Source of the DNA: a virus
IMG/VR virus record: IMGVR_UViG_3300034110_000061
Span: 1 to 41,058 of that record
DNA: 41,058 nucleotides
Strand: one strand, 5' to 3'
The notes below the pieces were generated by a model, which ran no database searches, was not told the origin of the DNA, and was given only the letters and a program-made list of their open reading frames with translations. Of this stretch, positions 24,489 through 33,266 are shown one piece after another. The stretch's first letter is position 1. Each line of letters opens with the position of its first letter. Made by a program: the position numbers and the translations under genes.

Positions 24489-25541
24489 TTATGGTGTTAC
24501 GAAAAGTAATACCGAGCTATTTGGGTCAACTGGCACCATCAATGGCGCTGATTGCGTCATGATGTATTCAACCGATGGATCTTGGTTGATCCAGTTTTTC
24601 GGATATTTAGAAACGGCTTGGTAGCCGATGCCCGCTTCCATGATCGCGCCGAAGCAGCGAACACCTTCGATTGCGTCAGTTGCGCCCCATACGGCGTTCT
24701 GAGGCATCAAGTATTTAAGCACACCGTCAATGTCTTTGTAACGTTGCGTGTTAACCCAAATATTGATGCGACCTGCACCGTTCACACCAGCGATACTGCC
24801 CATGAATTCAACGCCTTCGAGGCCGTCCCAAACGCGGGTTACTTCGGTAGTAGAACCACGGATGTCGATTTTCATCAACTCGATGATTTCGGTTTTGTGT
24901 GCTTCCCAGAACAGGTTCCAAGCGTCGCCGCCCATTACCCAGTCACGCACAACAGCGCCAGATTGTGACTTGTCAGACACCATGAAACGTGCGTCTTTCA
25001 GGTCGTCCATCGGGTTGCGTGACGTATTGCTTGCACGCCAGTCGACAGTAATCGTCAGCGCAGGGTCGCGGCCGAAGTCAACGCGAGTTTTCGGGTAGTC
25101 TTCGCCTTCAACATCACAGTAGCCATACAGCGCCGCTTGTGCCGCCATCCACTCTAGGCGGTTGTCGATTGACATATCTTGTTTCATCACAAGATGTGTG
25201 ATCACAGCTGCGCGTTTCTGCGCGTTAGACAGTGTGCCGCGCAGGGCTGATTCACCCGGTTGCACCGGTAAAACCATGTTTGGATCAACAACGTTTTTTG
25301 GTTTCAGATACGCTGGCTTAAATGCCAAACGCGAGAAACCTTCTTCACGCATCACGCGACCTTGTGCAACCGGTGCCACGAATGGCGCAACTTGGTTGTA
25401 GTTAGTCGATACGCGGTCGAATGCGATTTCTTCCGACTCGAACGCGATCTCGCGGTTGAAGAACGTTAAAAAGAATTTAGGCAGAGCCTTGACCTTACGG
25501 GTTACACCGATCAGATCCTGAGTAGTAAATAGTCCTGACAT
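24489..25541 (-). CDS. Major capsid protein (gpE family)
   Basis: A 350-residue protein of the lambda E type. The N-terminus MSGLFTTQDLIGVTRKVKAL and the segment 'FF......F.SEEIAFD.V', followed by 'A.FV.P...G.V....G', are characteristic of the family; then LGTLSNAQ-like (LRGTLSNAQKRAAVITHLVM) and VVRDWVMGGDAWNLFWEAHK. Length equals the usual 340-350 residues. It directly follows the decoration protein gene, as in lambda (D-E). HK97-fold capsid identity is secure. Confidence 0.95.
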   Translation of the reverse strand: MSGLFTTQDLIGVTRKVKALPKFFLTFFNREIAFESEEIAFDRVSTNYNQVAPFVAPVAQGRVMREEGFSRLAFKPAYLKPKNVVDPNMVLPVQPGESALRGTLSNAQKRAAVITHLVMKQDMSIDNRLEWMAAQAALYGYCDVEGEDYPKTRVDFGRDPALTITVDWRASNTSRNPMDDLKDARFMVSDKSQSGAVVRDWVMGGDAWNLFWEAHKTEIIELMKIDIRGSTTEVTRVWDGLEGVEFMGSIAGVNGAGRINIWVNTQRYKDIDGVLKYLMPQNAVWGATDAIEGVRCFGAIMEAGIGYQAVSKYPKNWINQDPSVEYIMTQSAPLMVPVDPNSSVLLFVTP

Positions 25542-25557
25542 TTCGTATGCCCCTAAG

Positions 25558-25944
25558 TTAGCCGACTAAGCTGCCGATTTTGATTGTTTTCAAGCCAGCG
25601 AAAGCGGCTTTGCGTTTTGCAAGCGTGTCTAGCGATGCGTGCCAGCCTAGTGCTTCGTGGTTGAAATAACCACCTGAGTACAGGGAAACACGCGGTTGCG
25701 TGGTCTGGTGCGCAGCGAACAACGCGACGCCGGCTGCAGTTGCTTGCGGCTGGCCTGTTGCAGTTGGATCGTGCGGAACGTATAAGCCCGACGAATTCAA
25801 CGCGATTACTTGATATTCGGCAATAGCTGCTGCTGCGACGCCCTGATCAGTGATGATCGGTGCTTCACCAGCAAACAACTGAACCGGGCCAGCGTAGGTG
25901 CCGACTGTGCGGCTGCCTGCTAAATGTTCTGATGTTACGGACAT
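25558..25944 (-). CDS. Head decoration protein (gpD family)
   Basis: A 128-residue protein with N-terminal SEHLAGSRTVGTYAGPVQLF and C-terminal YSGGYFNHEALGWHASLDTL, both typical of the lambda gpD trimeric head-stabilising protein, which sits on the capsid threefold axes after expansion. It is slightly longer than lambda gpD (110). It lies between the protease/scaffold gene and the capsid gene. Confidence 0.93.
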   Translation of the reverse strand: MSVTSEHLAGSRTVGTYAGPVQLFAGEAPIITDQGVAAAAIAEYQVIALNSSGLYVPHDPTATGQPQATAAGVALFAAHQTTQPRVSLYSGGYFNHEALGWHASLDTLAKRKAAFAGLKTIKIGSLVG

Positions 25945-25961
25945 GATTTAACTCCAGTGAA

Positions 25962-26366
25962 TTACAGTTTGTTGCCAGTAGCTAACGTGTAGCTGTGTGC
26001 CAGTAAATCCGCACCTTTCAGCTCGGCGTTTTCGCTGCCTGCAGCGTCTGAACCGATCTCAGGGTTTGGGGTGTTTGCCATCGCTGCGCTGAACGTCGTA
26101 GCAGCGGCGGCCACCGGTGCTGCAGGTGCTGCGGCTACTGGTGCTTTGCCTAAGATCGCTTTAGCGTCTTCTGCTGACATATCCGTCCCGAACGCTAAAT
26201 GATCCGCTAAATCTTTACGGCCTTCTGCTTCCGCACAGGTCGTGATTTCGCGAATACGTTGACGCTCTGACACATTGTTCGCCACCGGCGCGGCTGCGAC
26301 TGGTGTTGCCGGTGCTGCTGCTGGTGCTGCGTCAGCGGCTTGCGGTGTTGTAGTGGTAGTGGCCAT
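25962..26366 (-). CDS. Nested scaffold protein (Nu3-like), internal start in the protease gene
   Basis: Codon 297 of the protease gene is ATG at 26366, preceded by TAGGAG with an 8-nt spacer, an excellent ribosome binding site inside a coding frame. Starting there gives a 134-residue Ala/Pro-rich protein (MATTTTTPQAADAAPAAAPA...) with the segment NVSERQRIREITTCAEAEGR and a helical end (KGADLLAHSYTLATGNKL). Lambda Nu3 is made from the 3' part of C in the same frame in just this way. The sequence supports internal initiation; the relative amounts are unknown. Confidence 0.75.
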   Translation of the reverse strand: MATTTTTPQAADAAPAAAPATPVAAAPVANNVSERQRIREITTCAEAEGRKDLADHLAFGTDMSAEDAKAILGKAPVAAAPAAPVAAAATTFSAAMANTPNPEIGSDAAGSENAELKGADLLAHSYTLATGNKL

Positions 26367-27254
26367 CTCTGACGCTCCTAGTTGCTTGGTTAAAAAATCA
26401 CTAATGGCATTTGACGGCGATGCGATGCCATCAATTAGCCCTAATTCCATCGCTTGATCTACATCATAGCACCGGCCTTCGGTATCATGCACGACCTTCG
26501 CGTCAATACTCCGGTTTTCTGCAACCAACGCGACAAACTTCTCGCGGGTCTTATCCACTTGTGCTTGCATCTCTGCGCGTACTTCCGCTGGCAGCGGGCC
26601 GAACGGGTTGCCGTCGGTCTTATGTTCGCCAGACTGCACAAGCGTTATGTCAAAACCGTAGTCAGCAAGCATCTTGCTCATGTCAACGTGCATAGTCCAC
26701 ACACCGATTGAGCCTACGCCGCCTGTTGGCGTAACGTAGATCGCATCGACAGGCGCTGCCAGCATATAACTTGCTGAGTAACAACCCGAGTCGACTACGG
26801 CCATTGTTGGTTTTACGCCGCGACATTGCGCGATAATCTCGCTAGTTTCGAATGCGCCTGATACTTCGCCGCCGCCTGAGTCGTGATCATACACAATCAG
26901 TGAGACGTCAGGGTCTTCGACCGCTGCGCGCGTTAGGCGTTGGATGTAGTTGTAACCTGTCACAAAGCCGTAGGTCGAACCGAAGCGGTTGATTAGCGTT
27001 CCGTGTACCGGGATGATGGCAACGCCATCCTGAAAGGCGAACGGTTTGCGCTGTGCATTCTGATCAAAACCGTATGCCGCGCAAAGCTGCTTAGTGACGC
27101 GCTCTTCGGTAGTCTCTTCGTCGGCAGTGTCTTCGCTCGCTAAAAAGCGCGTCATGTTTGATTGAAAATTAGAGTTGTTCGGTGCTACTAACAAAGGGCC
27201 ACCGCTCATGCGGCTTAATACCGTAGCGGCGGTTTGGTTAATCTGTCTTGGCAT
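25962..27254 (-). CDS. S49 prohead protease with C-terminal scaffold region (lambda C type)
   Basis: A 430-residue protein starting MPRQINQTAATVLSRM at ATG 27254, which has an AAGGTG box 6 nt upstream and overlaps the portal gene by 17 nt; the longer frame from 27326 lies deeper in the portal gene. Residues about 75-290 form an SppA/ClpP-like S49 peptidase: DSGGGEV, then the nucleophile Ser160 in DSGCYSASYMLA, and the candidate general-base Lys212 in QSGEHKTDGNP. Residues 297-430 are Ala/Pro-rich and helical, a scaffold-type tail that is also translated separately. In lambda the same arrangement (C/Nu3) gives prohead assembly and processing. Confidence 0.92.
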   Translation of the reverse strand: MPRQINQTAATVLSRMSGGPLLVAPNNSNFQSNMTRFLASEDTADEETTEERVTKQLCAAYGFDQNAQRKPFAFQDGVAIIPVHGTLINRFGSTYGFVTGYNYIQRLTRAAVEDPDVSLIVYDHDSGGGEVSGAFETSEIIAQCRGVKPTMAVVDSGCYSASYMLAAPVDAIYVTPTGGVGSIGVWTMHVDMSKMLADYGFDITLVQSGEHKTDGNPFGPLPAEVRAEMQAQVDKTREKFVALVAENRSIDAKVVHDTEGRCYDVDQAMELGLIDGIASPSNAISDFLTKQLGASEMATTTTTPQAADAAPAAAPATPVAAAPVANNVSERQRIREITTCAEAEGRKDLADHLAFGTDMSAEDAKAILGKAPVAAAPAAPVAAAATTFSAAMANTPNPEIGSDAAGSENAELKGADLLAHSYTLATGNKL

Positions 27255-28875
27255 CGTCTGCACCTTGGTTGTCTTGTGCGCCCTGTTCGGCTTGATCGGC
27301 TTGATTGCCTTGATTATTTGCGCCACGCATGCCGAATGTCAAGCCGAGTTCTTCGGCGAGTTTCTGTTCGCGTGCGCGTTGCACGAATACTTTACGCCAA
27401 TCGTTGCCAAGTCTAGCCGTTTCCTGTTCTATTGTCGAGAAACCAGAGTCGATACGCATTTGCGCCGCTTCCGTTTCTTTCTTCTCGTCAATCTGGCCGC
27501 GACTAGCACCGATCCACTCACATTCGCTGAACGCATCGCGCATCAACGGTTTGTAGAAATCAGCGATAGTCATGCCGGCAGGCAGCGGCAAGTTGCCGTT
27601 GTTGATCTCTTCTTCCACCCACAGTGAATAAATGACAGTAGCCATTTTGTCAGCTACTAACTTTTTGCGGGATTGCATGTATTTTTCAGTTTGCGCCATG
27701 GCTGCACGGGCCGAACTGTAGTTCGTTTTCGTGAAGTCGCGGGCAAACTCTTCATACGACATGCCAAGAGACGCCGCCGTGTGTCTAAGTAATGATGCCT
27801 CGAAGTCAGTGCCAACGCCCCCCGGCGTTCCCATAGGCTTGAGATTTAACTTAGAACCCGGCGGCAAGTGCGCGAGCTTAGATCCATCGATGTGCAGATT
27901 TTTGGCAGCGGCCATGTACGTCGAGAGAAATTCAAGATAGCCGGTCATGTTGCCAGCGCCGGCACCTTCGACGCCAGTGCCGCCACTGCCTGCGCCCATC
28001 ATCGCGTATACAGCTTCTGGCGGCAGATCAGATTCTAGCACAGCGGCTACTGATGCGTTGACTACTGCGTTTTGCAACGTGATTTCGGAAAACTTTTTAG
28101 TCATCCGCATATTTTTGAGCGCAGCAACCATGTCGGCGATGCCACGGCTTTGGTGTGGTAGCAGCTGTTCGATGATGTGGATCACCATCGGACGGCCCCA
28201 CGGCTTCGACGCAGGAACGTACTTCCAGCGATACGAGTCAATCGACAACACGCCATCTCCGGGATGCGACTGCCTGATCCAGTACCCTTGTGGTGCGCCA
28301 AAACGGTCAATCACCACGCCTTTGCGTAGCTTCTCGTCGTCGTATTTAGCGTCAGGGTTTGACAGGCGGATCGGATCGAACATCTGAATAGCTGTTTTGC
28401 ATGGGCGGTTTGGATCGCCGGTGATCCACTCGACTGACGCCGTCACTTCGCCTTTAAGCATAAACATGCCGATAGCTAATCGGATCATCCCGGTCAAGGT
28501 GTTCATGCGGCTAGCGTCCAGCCAGTTCGACGGGCTTTCGGCCAACAGGTTGAACCGGTTTTCGGCAATCCTTTGGAACTCTTCGGCCCATGCTTCCGTA
28601 GCGCCGATAACTTCCCAATTCGGTTTGGCATTCAGTACGTATCGCGCACCGACAATGCTGTCGCGGTGAATTGACACGGCACCAATCGCCATGCCGTCAT
28701 TCTGCACCATATCAACGGCGCGCGCGTCTGCGGTGTCTTTGTCTGCCGATAGTTGCTGATTGATTGATGCGCTTGATGGGTTCCAGCTCGCCAGCTCGCG
28801 TGATGTGCGGTCTGCGCCTTCATACCCGCCGACGGCCTGTTCTTTCGATGGCGTGACGATAGTTAGGTTTTCCAT
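27238..28875 (-). CDS. Portal protein (lambda B family)
   Basis: A 545-residue protein with lambda-type portal marks: the N-terminus with SRELASWNPSSASINQQLSA and DTADARAVDMVQNDGMAIGA, then VSIHRDSIVGARYVLNA, ITGDPNRPCKTAIQMFDPIR, a stem/crown region rich in helices, and EEFARDFTKTNYSSARAAM, the most conserved element of this portal group. It forms the dodecameric DNA entry ring. The start shares a base with the gpW stop (TAATG). The C-terminus is Gln/Asn/Asp-rich (NNQGNQADQAEQGAQDNQG). Confidence 0.95.
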   Translation of the reverse strand: MENLTIVTPSKEQAVGGYEGADRTSRELASWNPSSASINQQLSADKDTADARAVDMVQNDGMAIGAVSIHRDSIVGARYVLNAKPNWEVIGATEAWAEEFQRIAENRFNLLAESPSNWLDASRMNTLTGMIRLAIGMFMLKGEVTASVEWITGDPNRPCKTAIQMFDPIRLSNPDAKYDDEKLRKGVVIDRFGAPQGYWIRQSHPGDGVLSIDSYRWKYVPASKPWGRPMVIHIIEQLLPHQSRGIADMVAALKNMRMTKKFSEITLQNAVVNASVAAVLESDLPPEAVYAMMGAGSGGTGVEGAGAGNMTGYLEFLSTYMAAAKNLHIDGSKLAHLPPGSKLNLKPMGTPGGVGTDFEASLLRHTAASLGMSYEEFARDFTKTNYSSARAAMAQTEKYMQSRKKLVADKMATVIYSLWVEEEINNGNLPLPAGMTIADFYKPLMRDAFSECEWIGASRGQIDEKKETEAAQMRIDSGFSTIEQETARLGNDWRKVFVQRAREQKLAEELGLTFGMRGANNQGNQADQAEQGAQDNQGADDAKTD

Positions 28876-29102
28876 TAGAAAAAGAACCCCATAGGCCCGC
28901 GCACGGCGGATGACCCGGCGCGCGCTAAGGATGATTCAAGTTCAGCGATGTATGTGTTAAGTTGCGACACGTTTGCTGTGTTGAACTCGACCCGTTCACC
29001 ATTATTGTCGACGATGACGCGGGGTGCTTTGCCCGTCATTAGCTGGTGCTTAGCTTCCTTCGCTTGTTTCAGCGCGATCTGAATATCAGTTTTGCAGGCC
29101 AT
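28875..29102 (-). CDS. gpW-like head-tail joining protein
   Basis: A 75-residue protein (MACKTDIQIALKQAKEAKHQ...). Pattern 'L..A..A.H.L.TG.A.......G..VEF..AN...L..YI..L' is the gpW signature (KAPRVIVDNNGERVEFNTAN; QLNTYIAELESSL). gpW stabilises packaged DNA and is needed for tail joining. It is placed between terL and portal, exactly as in lambda (A-W-B). Confidence 0.92.
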   Translation of the reverse strand: MACKTDIQIALKQAKEAKHQLMTGKAPRVIVDNNGERVEFNTANVSQLNTYIAELESSLARAGSSAVRGPMGFFF

Positions 29103-29105
29103 TGA

Positions 29106-31199
29106 TCACCCCAGTTGTGCTGCTAGTTGACTAATATCATACGTGCTGTTTTGTTTTACTGCAAACCTTCGCGCCGTGTCTGGATTTCTAACCATTGAGT
29201 TGTTATCCCAATCGTCTGCCCACCGTGGCGGGTCTTCCCAGTTTAGCGCCTCGACGTTCAGTAGTTTTGGCGAAATACACATCGCCAGCATGTAGCAGCT
29301 CAAGTCCCACTCTTCGTTCCTTATGTTGCCGGTATTTTCCCACTGCCCTTTCTCGTTCCGCGTCTCTGCGCACATCTCAGCGAAGAAGTCGTCGGGCAGC
29401 CAATCTGGCATGTGAAACATCCCTTTGCCCGGCTCAACCACATCTAACCGGCCATTCAGCATGTCTTTAATCAAGTTCGAGCCTAAGAATAAAACCGGAA
29501 TGTCGCCGCGCGCGCCTGACGCATTGGTTTTGCGCTGTGAGTCCGGGAAGCCTAGCCGCGTGCGTGGTGCGCCTTTAGTTGGATCGCCTTTGACCAGTAC
29601 AAAACGGCCGTGCTTGCTATCAGCTTTTAGTTTGCGATAGAAGTCGTATGCCTTGTCTGTTACACCGGCTCGACCGCCTGAGTCGCACGCCGTTAACTTG
29701 ATGGCCATCATCCGGCCACTTCCGTCATCGAGTTCATATTCTTTTTCCATGACGCCAGAGATCAGCAAGTCCCAATCCTCAAGGTAAGCCGACGGCTTGA
29801 CCATGTACCGGTCACCGTCAACGTCAACACGTTCAGACTTTCTGATCTCGAAGGTGTCAACGACATACGTGTCAAACGGTGTGCCCGCGCCAATGCCGTC
29901 TACGCGCACCCTGAATGAGTTTTTCTGCACGTCGACCATAGCCACTAGGAACCGCGCGCCGACCGGGACTTTTTTGACGCCGACGTCTTCTGCCCGCGCG
30001 TGTAGCGTTTCAGGCAACCTGACGTTGTCCATGTCAACCGGGCTGTATGGTTCGCCCATGTCCGTATTCCAGAACTTACGCAAAGCGTCATCTGACTTGG
30101 TCCGTTCGTAAGCATCCATCGCGTCTAGGTACATCTGCACCAATTTTTGCCACGTCACGAATGCTGCTGCAGTGCCGCGCAGCCAGAATGATGCGAACGT
30201 CGTGCGCGGCTTCTCGCCTTCAAGTTGCCCGTTGCTGTTGACTCGCATGCCGTCGGGAACCCACATACCCCAAAGCTGCATCTCTTTGCGTTCATCCGGT
30301 GCGATCTTCTCGTCGCAGTGTGGGCAGACCATGTGCGTGGTTAGCGAAATTTCGTAGTTTGAGTTTAGCGCACCACGGGACCACGTAAGGTGTGAGAACA
30401 GACCTTCAAAGTAGGTGTTGCAGTGCGGGCACGGCCACTGCCAACGTCTGCGGTCACCACGATTGTACAGGTCCATGATGCCGGTACACGGCGGCGCTTC
30501 GTGTGGCGTTTTAGGTGACCACTTCAAATTCGTTATAGCGCGTGACGGCGACGATTCAGCCGCGCACATGCGGAACGAGTTAAAAGTCGTAGTACGTTTG
30601 TCAGCAAGGTCGAACGGGCTACCGTCGCCGTCGACGTCTTCCGGCATCCGGTCATAGTCCGTCATGATGACGCGGCCGATTGGACGACCGGCCAACTCTG
30701 TGACCGACGGCCATGACAGCGACAGCATCATCCCGGATATGTAGTGTTTGTCGTAGGTGTTGTCGCTGTTGCCGGATGGCAGCAAGCATGCGCCGATCTC
30801 CGGGCTATGGCGGTGCAGACGGTCAATACGGCGCATCGAGAAGTCGCGCGCGGCGCTACCAGTCGGGCAGTAGATGATCGTGTCCATCGGTTCTACGCGG
30901 ATGTTGTACGCGGCGCCATTCACGATGATGGCGTCGGTCTTGCCTGACTGCGCGGGGCCAACAAACGCCATGTTTGTATAATCCCGGCTCGACAGCATGT
31001 TCATCGGCTCGATCATATAAGGCGCGATGCCATTATCCCACGGGCCGACGTAACTACCGGGGTTGTTTACTTTACGGTACTTGCTGGCGGCCTCGGCGAC
31101 GCTGATCCGTTCTGGCGGGCGCAACTGCTCCGCCATCTGCAGGATTATTTCATCGAGACTTTCAAAGTTCTTCGTCTTGTAGTTCGCTGCTGTCGTCAT
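29106..31199 (-). CDS. terL: Terminase large subunit (lambda GpA family)
   Basis: A 697-residue packaging ATPase/nuclease. Walker A is GPAQSGKT at residues 81-88, Walker B-like VIMTDYD at about 177-183. A zinc-ribbon pair CPHC...CPHC lies near residues 265-305, a regular feature of GpA proteins. The nuclease half has VAMVDVQKNSFRVRVDGIGA with acidic residues typical of the RNase H-like fold. The ATG at 31199 lies 38 nt inside the terS gene and has an AGGGA box 6 nt upstream. Relatives cut at cos sites; by analogy this phage is likely to have cohesive ends, but no cos is evident here. Confidence 0.95.
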   Translation of the reverse strand: MTTAANYKTKNFESLDEIILQMAEQLRPPERISVAEAASKYRKVNNPGSYVGPWDNGIAPYMIEPMNMLSSRDYTNMAFVGPAQSGKTDAIIVNGAAYNIRVEPMDTIIYCPTGSAARDFSMRRIDRLHRHSPEIGACLLPSGNSDNTYDKHYISGMMLSLSWPSVTELAGRPIGRVIMTDYDRMPEDVDGDGSPFDLADKRTTTFNSFRMCAAESSPSRAITNLKWSPKTPHEAPPCTGIMDLYNRGDRRRWQWPCPHCNTYFEGLFSHLTWSRGALNSNYEISLTTHMVCPHCDEKIAPDERKEMQLWGMWVPDGMRVNSNGQLEGEKPRTTFASFWLRGTAAAFVTWQKLVQMYLDAMDAYERTKSDDALRKFWNTDMGEPYSPVDMDNVRLPETLHARAEDVGVKKVPVGARFLVAMVDVQKNSFRVRVDGIGAGTPFDTYVVDTFEIRKSERVDVDGDRYMVKPSAYLEDWDLLISGVMEKEYELDDGSGRMMAIKLTACDSGGRAGVTDKAYDFYRKLKADSKHGRFVLVKGDPTKGAPRTRLGFPDSQRKTNASGARGDIPVLFLGSNLIKDMLNGRLDVVEPGKGMFHMPDWLPDDFFAEMCAETRNEKGQWENTGNIRNEEWDLSCYMLAMCISPKLLNVEALNWEDPPRWADDWDNNSMVRNPDTARRFAVKQNSTYDISQLAAQLG

Positions 31200-31767
31200 C
31201 GTCTTCCCTTGGGGTGAACTGTTCTTTTATTTGGTCAGCTGCGCGGTTTAGTGCGTCGTCCATCAACTCGATCATGCGTTCGCGCTGTTCTGGCGTCAGC
31301 ACGGTATCACGCTCGATGCTGTCGCGCGTTAGCATCCATGACATTTTCAGCGCCTGCATCAACTCGCCAACTTTGATGATGACGTCGGTTGTGTGCCAAA
31401 GCTCTTTCTCGCGCAGTTCATATTCTTGTTTTGCCCGCAAGCCGGTCCAGTATTCGCGGCTAAGCGCTGGCGGCAAGTCCTTGTGGTTCATCTTCCTGAT
31501 GTACGTCTCTACATCATAGATCGGCTTCACGACATGCGGGGCGACATCCTTGATGCGAAAGATCGGATAGCCGCCGCGCGTACCGGACGGCGCAACGTCT
31601 CTGATCTTATCTTCTAGGTTCCTGCGGTCAATAGCGAATATTTTGCATAACTGCGTTTGGTTACAGCCGTCCAAGATCATCGCGTGACTTTCTTTGTCTA
31701 GTGTGTTGGTTCTGGCGGCGCGGGCGCTTGTTGCCGCTGCGCGTTGTTGCTTGGTTAACTCAGCCAC
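31162..31767 (-). CDS. terS: Terminase small subunit (Nu1/DUF1441-like)
   Basis: A 201-residue protein with a GTG start at 31767 and GGAG 8 nt upstream; the frame could run to 31917 but that part overlaps the helicase gene and looks non-coding (HSQRHRRRK...). A winged-helix/HTH segment occurs at about residues 30-70: GCNQTQLCKIFAIDRRNLED then DVAPSGTRGGYPIFRIKDVA, typical of DNA-recognising small terminases. The rest is helical (EYWTGLRAKQEYELREKELW) and ends in an acidic tail EDDDDSSELQDEEL. It overlaps the helicase gene by 13 nt, tying packaging to the replication operon. Confidence 0.87.
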   Translation of the reverse strand: MAELTKQQRAAATSARAARTNTLDKESHAMILDGCNQTQLCKIFAIDRRNLEDKIRDVAPSGTRGGYPIFRIKDVAPHVVKPIYDVETYIRKMNHKDLPPALSREYWTGLRAKQEYELREKELWHTTDVIIKVGELMQALKMSWMLTRDSIERDTVLTPEQRERMIELMDDALNRAADQIKEQFTPREDDDDSSELQDEEL

Positions 31768-33266
31768 TTTAATTTCTCCGCTATTTGCGCTTTTATTTTC
31801 ATGTGTGCCCGTTTTAGTCGAGCAAAAAACCAGTCTTGAATTTGCTTTTTCTCGGTCAATCGACGCATTACTTTTTCGTCGTCGGTGCCTTTGGCTATGA
31901 GGTGGAAAAACCGGCATAGGTGTTTTTGCCCTTGTCGGTCAATGCGGCACCGGATCTGCTCATAAAGCTCGAGCGACTGCGGCATGTCAAAAAAGATCAT
32001 GTTGCGGCCGCCTTTCTGTAGGTTCAGGCCGTGGCCTGCAGACTGCGGGTGTATCGCAAGCATTTGAATTTTGCCTTTATCCCACAATGGCACCTGTGAT
32101 GCCTCTTTGTCTAATGTGACTAGTCTAGGGTACTTCTTCTGCAATCGCTCGAGCGTTGACTTAAACCAATACACAATCAGCGCCGGTTCGCCGTCTAGCT
32201 CTTCTAGCAGTGCGTCAAGGGCATCCATCTTGTGATCGTGTAAATGGATCACCTCTTTTTTAAGGATGACCGTGTCTTCTGTTCCGGGCTTTATCTCGCG
32301 CCATGACCTATAGATGACGCCGCTAGCCATCTGCAGCAACTTGGTTGCAAGCACGCCGGCTGACTCAGCTTCGATGACATGGCCTTCGCCAACCGAGTTG
32401 ATGACATCTATGGTGAACTCGGTTGCCATTTGGCGATAGCGTGCTTGCTCCGCTTTGCTGAGTTCGACCAGTTTTATGACGTCCTGAAACCCTACCGTTG
32501 TCAGGTAGTCAGCGGCTTTCATCTCAAGGGTTATGTCGCTGATCTTGTCAATAATTTGTTGTTTCGCGTCAGGCCGGATCGTGTGCTTGCGGCTGAATGA
32601 ATTGAATGTGAAATAATTCTGCTCAAAATGCGTGATGAAACGGCCGAACCGCTCGCCTTCATCTAGCAGGAAAATTTGCGAGAACAAGCCGTGGTAGCCT
32701 TCGGCCACTGGCGACGCTGTCAGCTCTACTAACCGTTTGATGCGCGGGCGCACGCGGCGCAGTGCTTTAAATCGGCTGCTCTTGTGGTCCTTGAATGAGC
32801 TTGATTCGTCAATAACAACCATGTCATACGGCCAATTTTTGCCGTAGTATTCGACCAGCCAGTCGATGTTCTCGCGGTTGATAATGTGGATCGGCGCATC
32901 GCTGCGCAGTGCGGCGATACGTTTGGTTGCATCCCCTGTCGCTAGTGAGTGGCGCAGCAAGCACAAGTGGTGCCAGTTTCTTATCTCGGCAGGCCAAACC
33001 TGATTTGCCACCTTTAGCGGCGCGATGACAAGTATCTTTTTGACGGCACCTTCGACCCAAAGCTCGCTAATAGCTGACAGCGTGGTCACGGTTTTACCCA
33101 TGCCCATATCAATGAATAAGCCGCAAAACGGCCTAGAGATGATGAACTCGCGGCCGACGTGCTGGTATTGGTGCATTTGGCTACGGCTTAAAACCGCGTT
33201 CTCTATGCGCGCAATATCGCGATCAGAGTAAGCGGTAATCATCGAGCGTTCTTCTTGCTGTGTCAT
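31755..33266 (-). CDS. SNF2/DEAD-type helicase
   Basis: A superfamily 2 ATPase of about 503 residues (start MTQQEERSMITAYSD; the second ATG at 33242 is a possible alternative). Walker A GLFIDMGMGKTVTT is at about residues 49-62, motif II VVIDESSSFKDHKS at 150-163, HGLNLQKGGRNMIFFDMPQS (motif V region), and motif VI EQIRCRIDRQGQK at about 437-449. This group of compact SNF2-like helicases is common in phages next to VRR-NUC and PolA genes and probably remodels DNA or protein-DNA complexes during replication or recombination. It overlaps the VRR-NUC gene upstream and terS downstream. Confidence 0.93.
   Translation of the reverse strand: MTQQEERSMITAYSDRDIARIENAVLSRSQMHQYQHVGREFIISRPFCGLFIDMGMGKTVTTLSAISELWVEGAVKKILVIAPLKVANQVWPAEIRNWHHLCLLRHSLATGDATKRIAALRSDAPIHIINRENIDWLVEYYGKNWPYDMVVIDESSSFKDHKSSRFKALRRVRPRIKRLVELTASPVAEGYHGLFSQIFLLDEGERFGRFITHFEQNYFTFNSFSRKHTIRPDAKQQIIDKISDITLEMKAADYLTTVGFQDVIKLVELSKAEQARYRQMATEFTIDVINSVGEGHVIEAESAGVLATKLLQMASGVIYRSWREIKPGTEDTVILKKEVIHLHDHKMDALDALLEELDGEPALIVYWFKSTLERLQKKYPRLVTLDKEASQVPLWDKGKIQMLAIHPQSAGHGLNLQKGGRNMIFFDMPQSLELYEQIRCRIDRQGQKHLCRFFHLIAKGTDDEKVMRRLTEKKQIQDWFFARLKRAHMKIKAQIAEKLKWLS

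Noticed and set aside
27255-27326. N-terminal extension of the prohead protease
   Set aside because: It reads the Gln/Asn-rich portal C-terminus in another frame; ATG 27254 has a clear binding site.
31768-31917. N-terminal extension of terS
   Set aside because: It lies within the helicase coding region in another frame, and the GTG at 31767 has a well-placed GGAG box.
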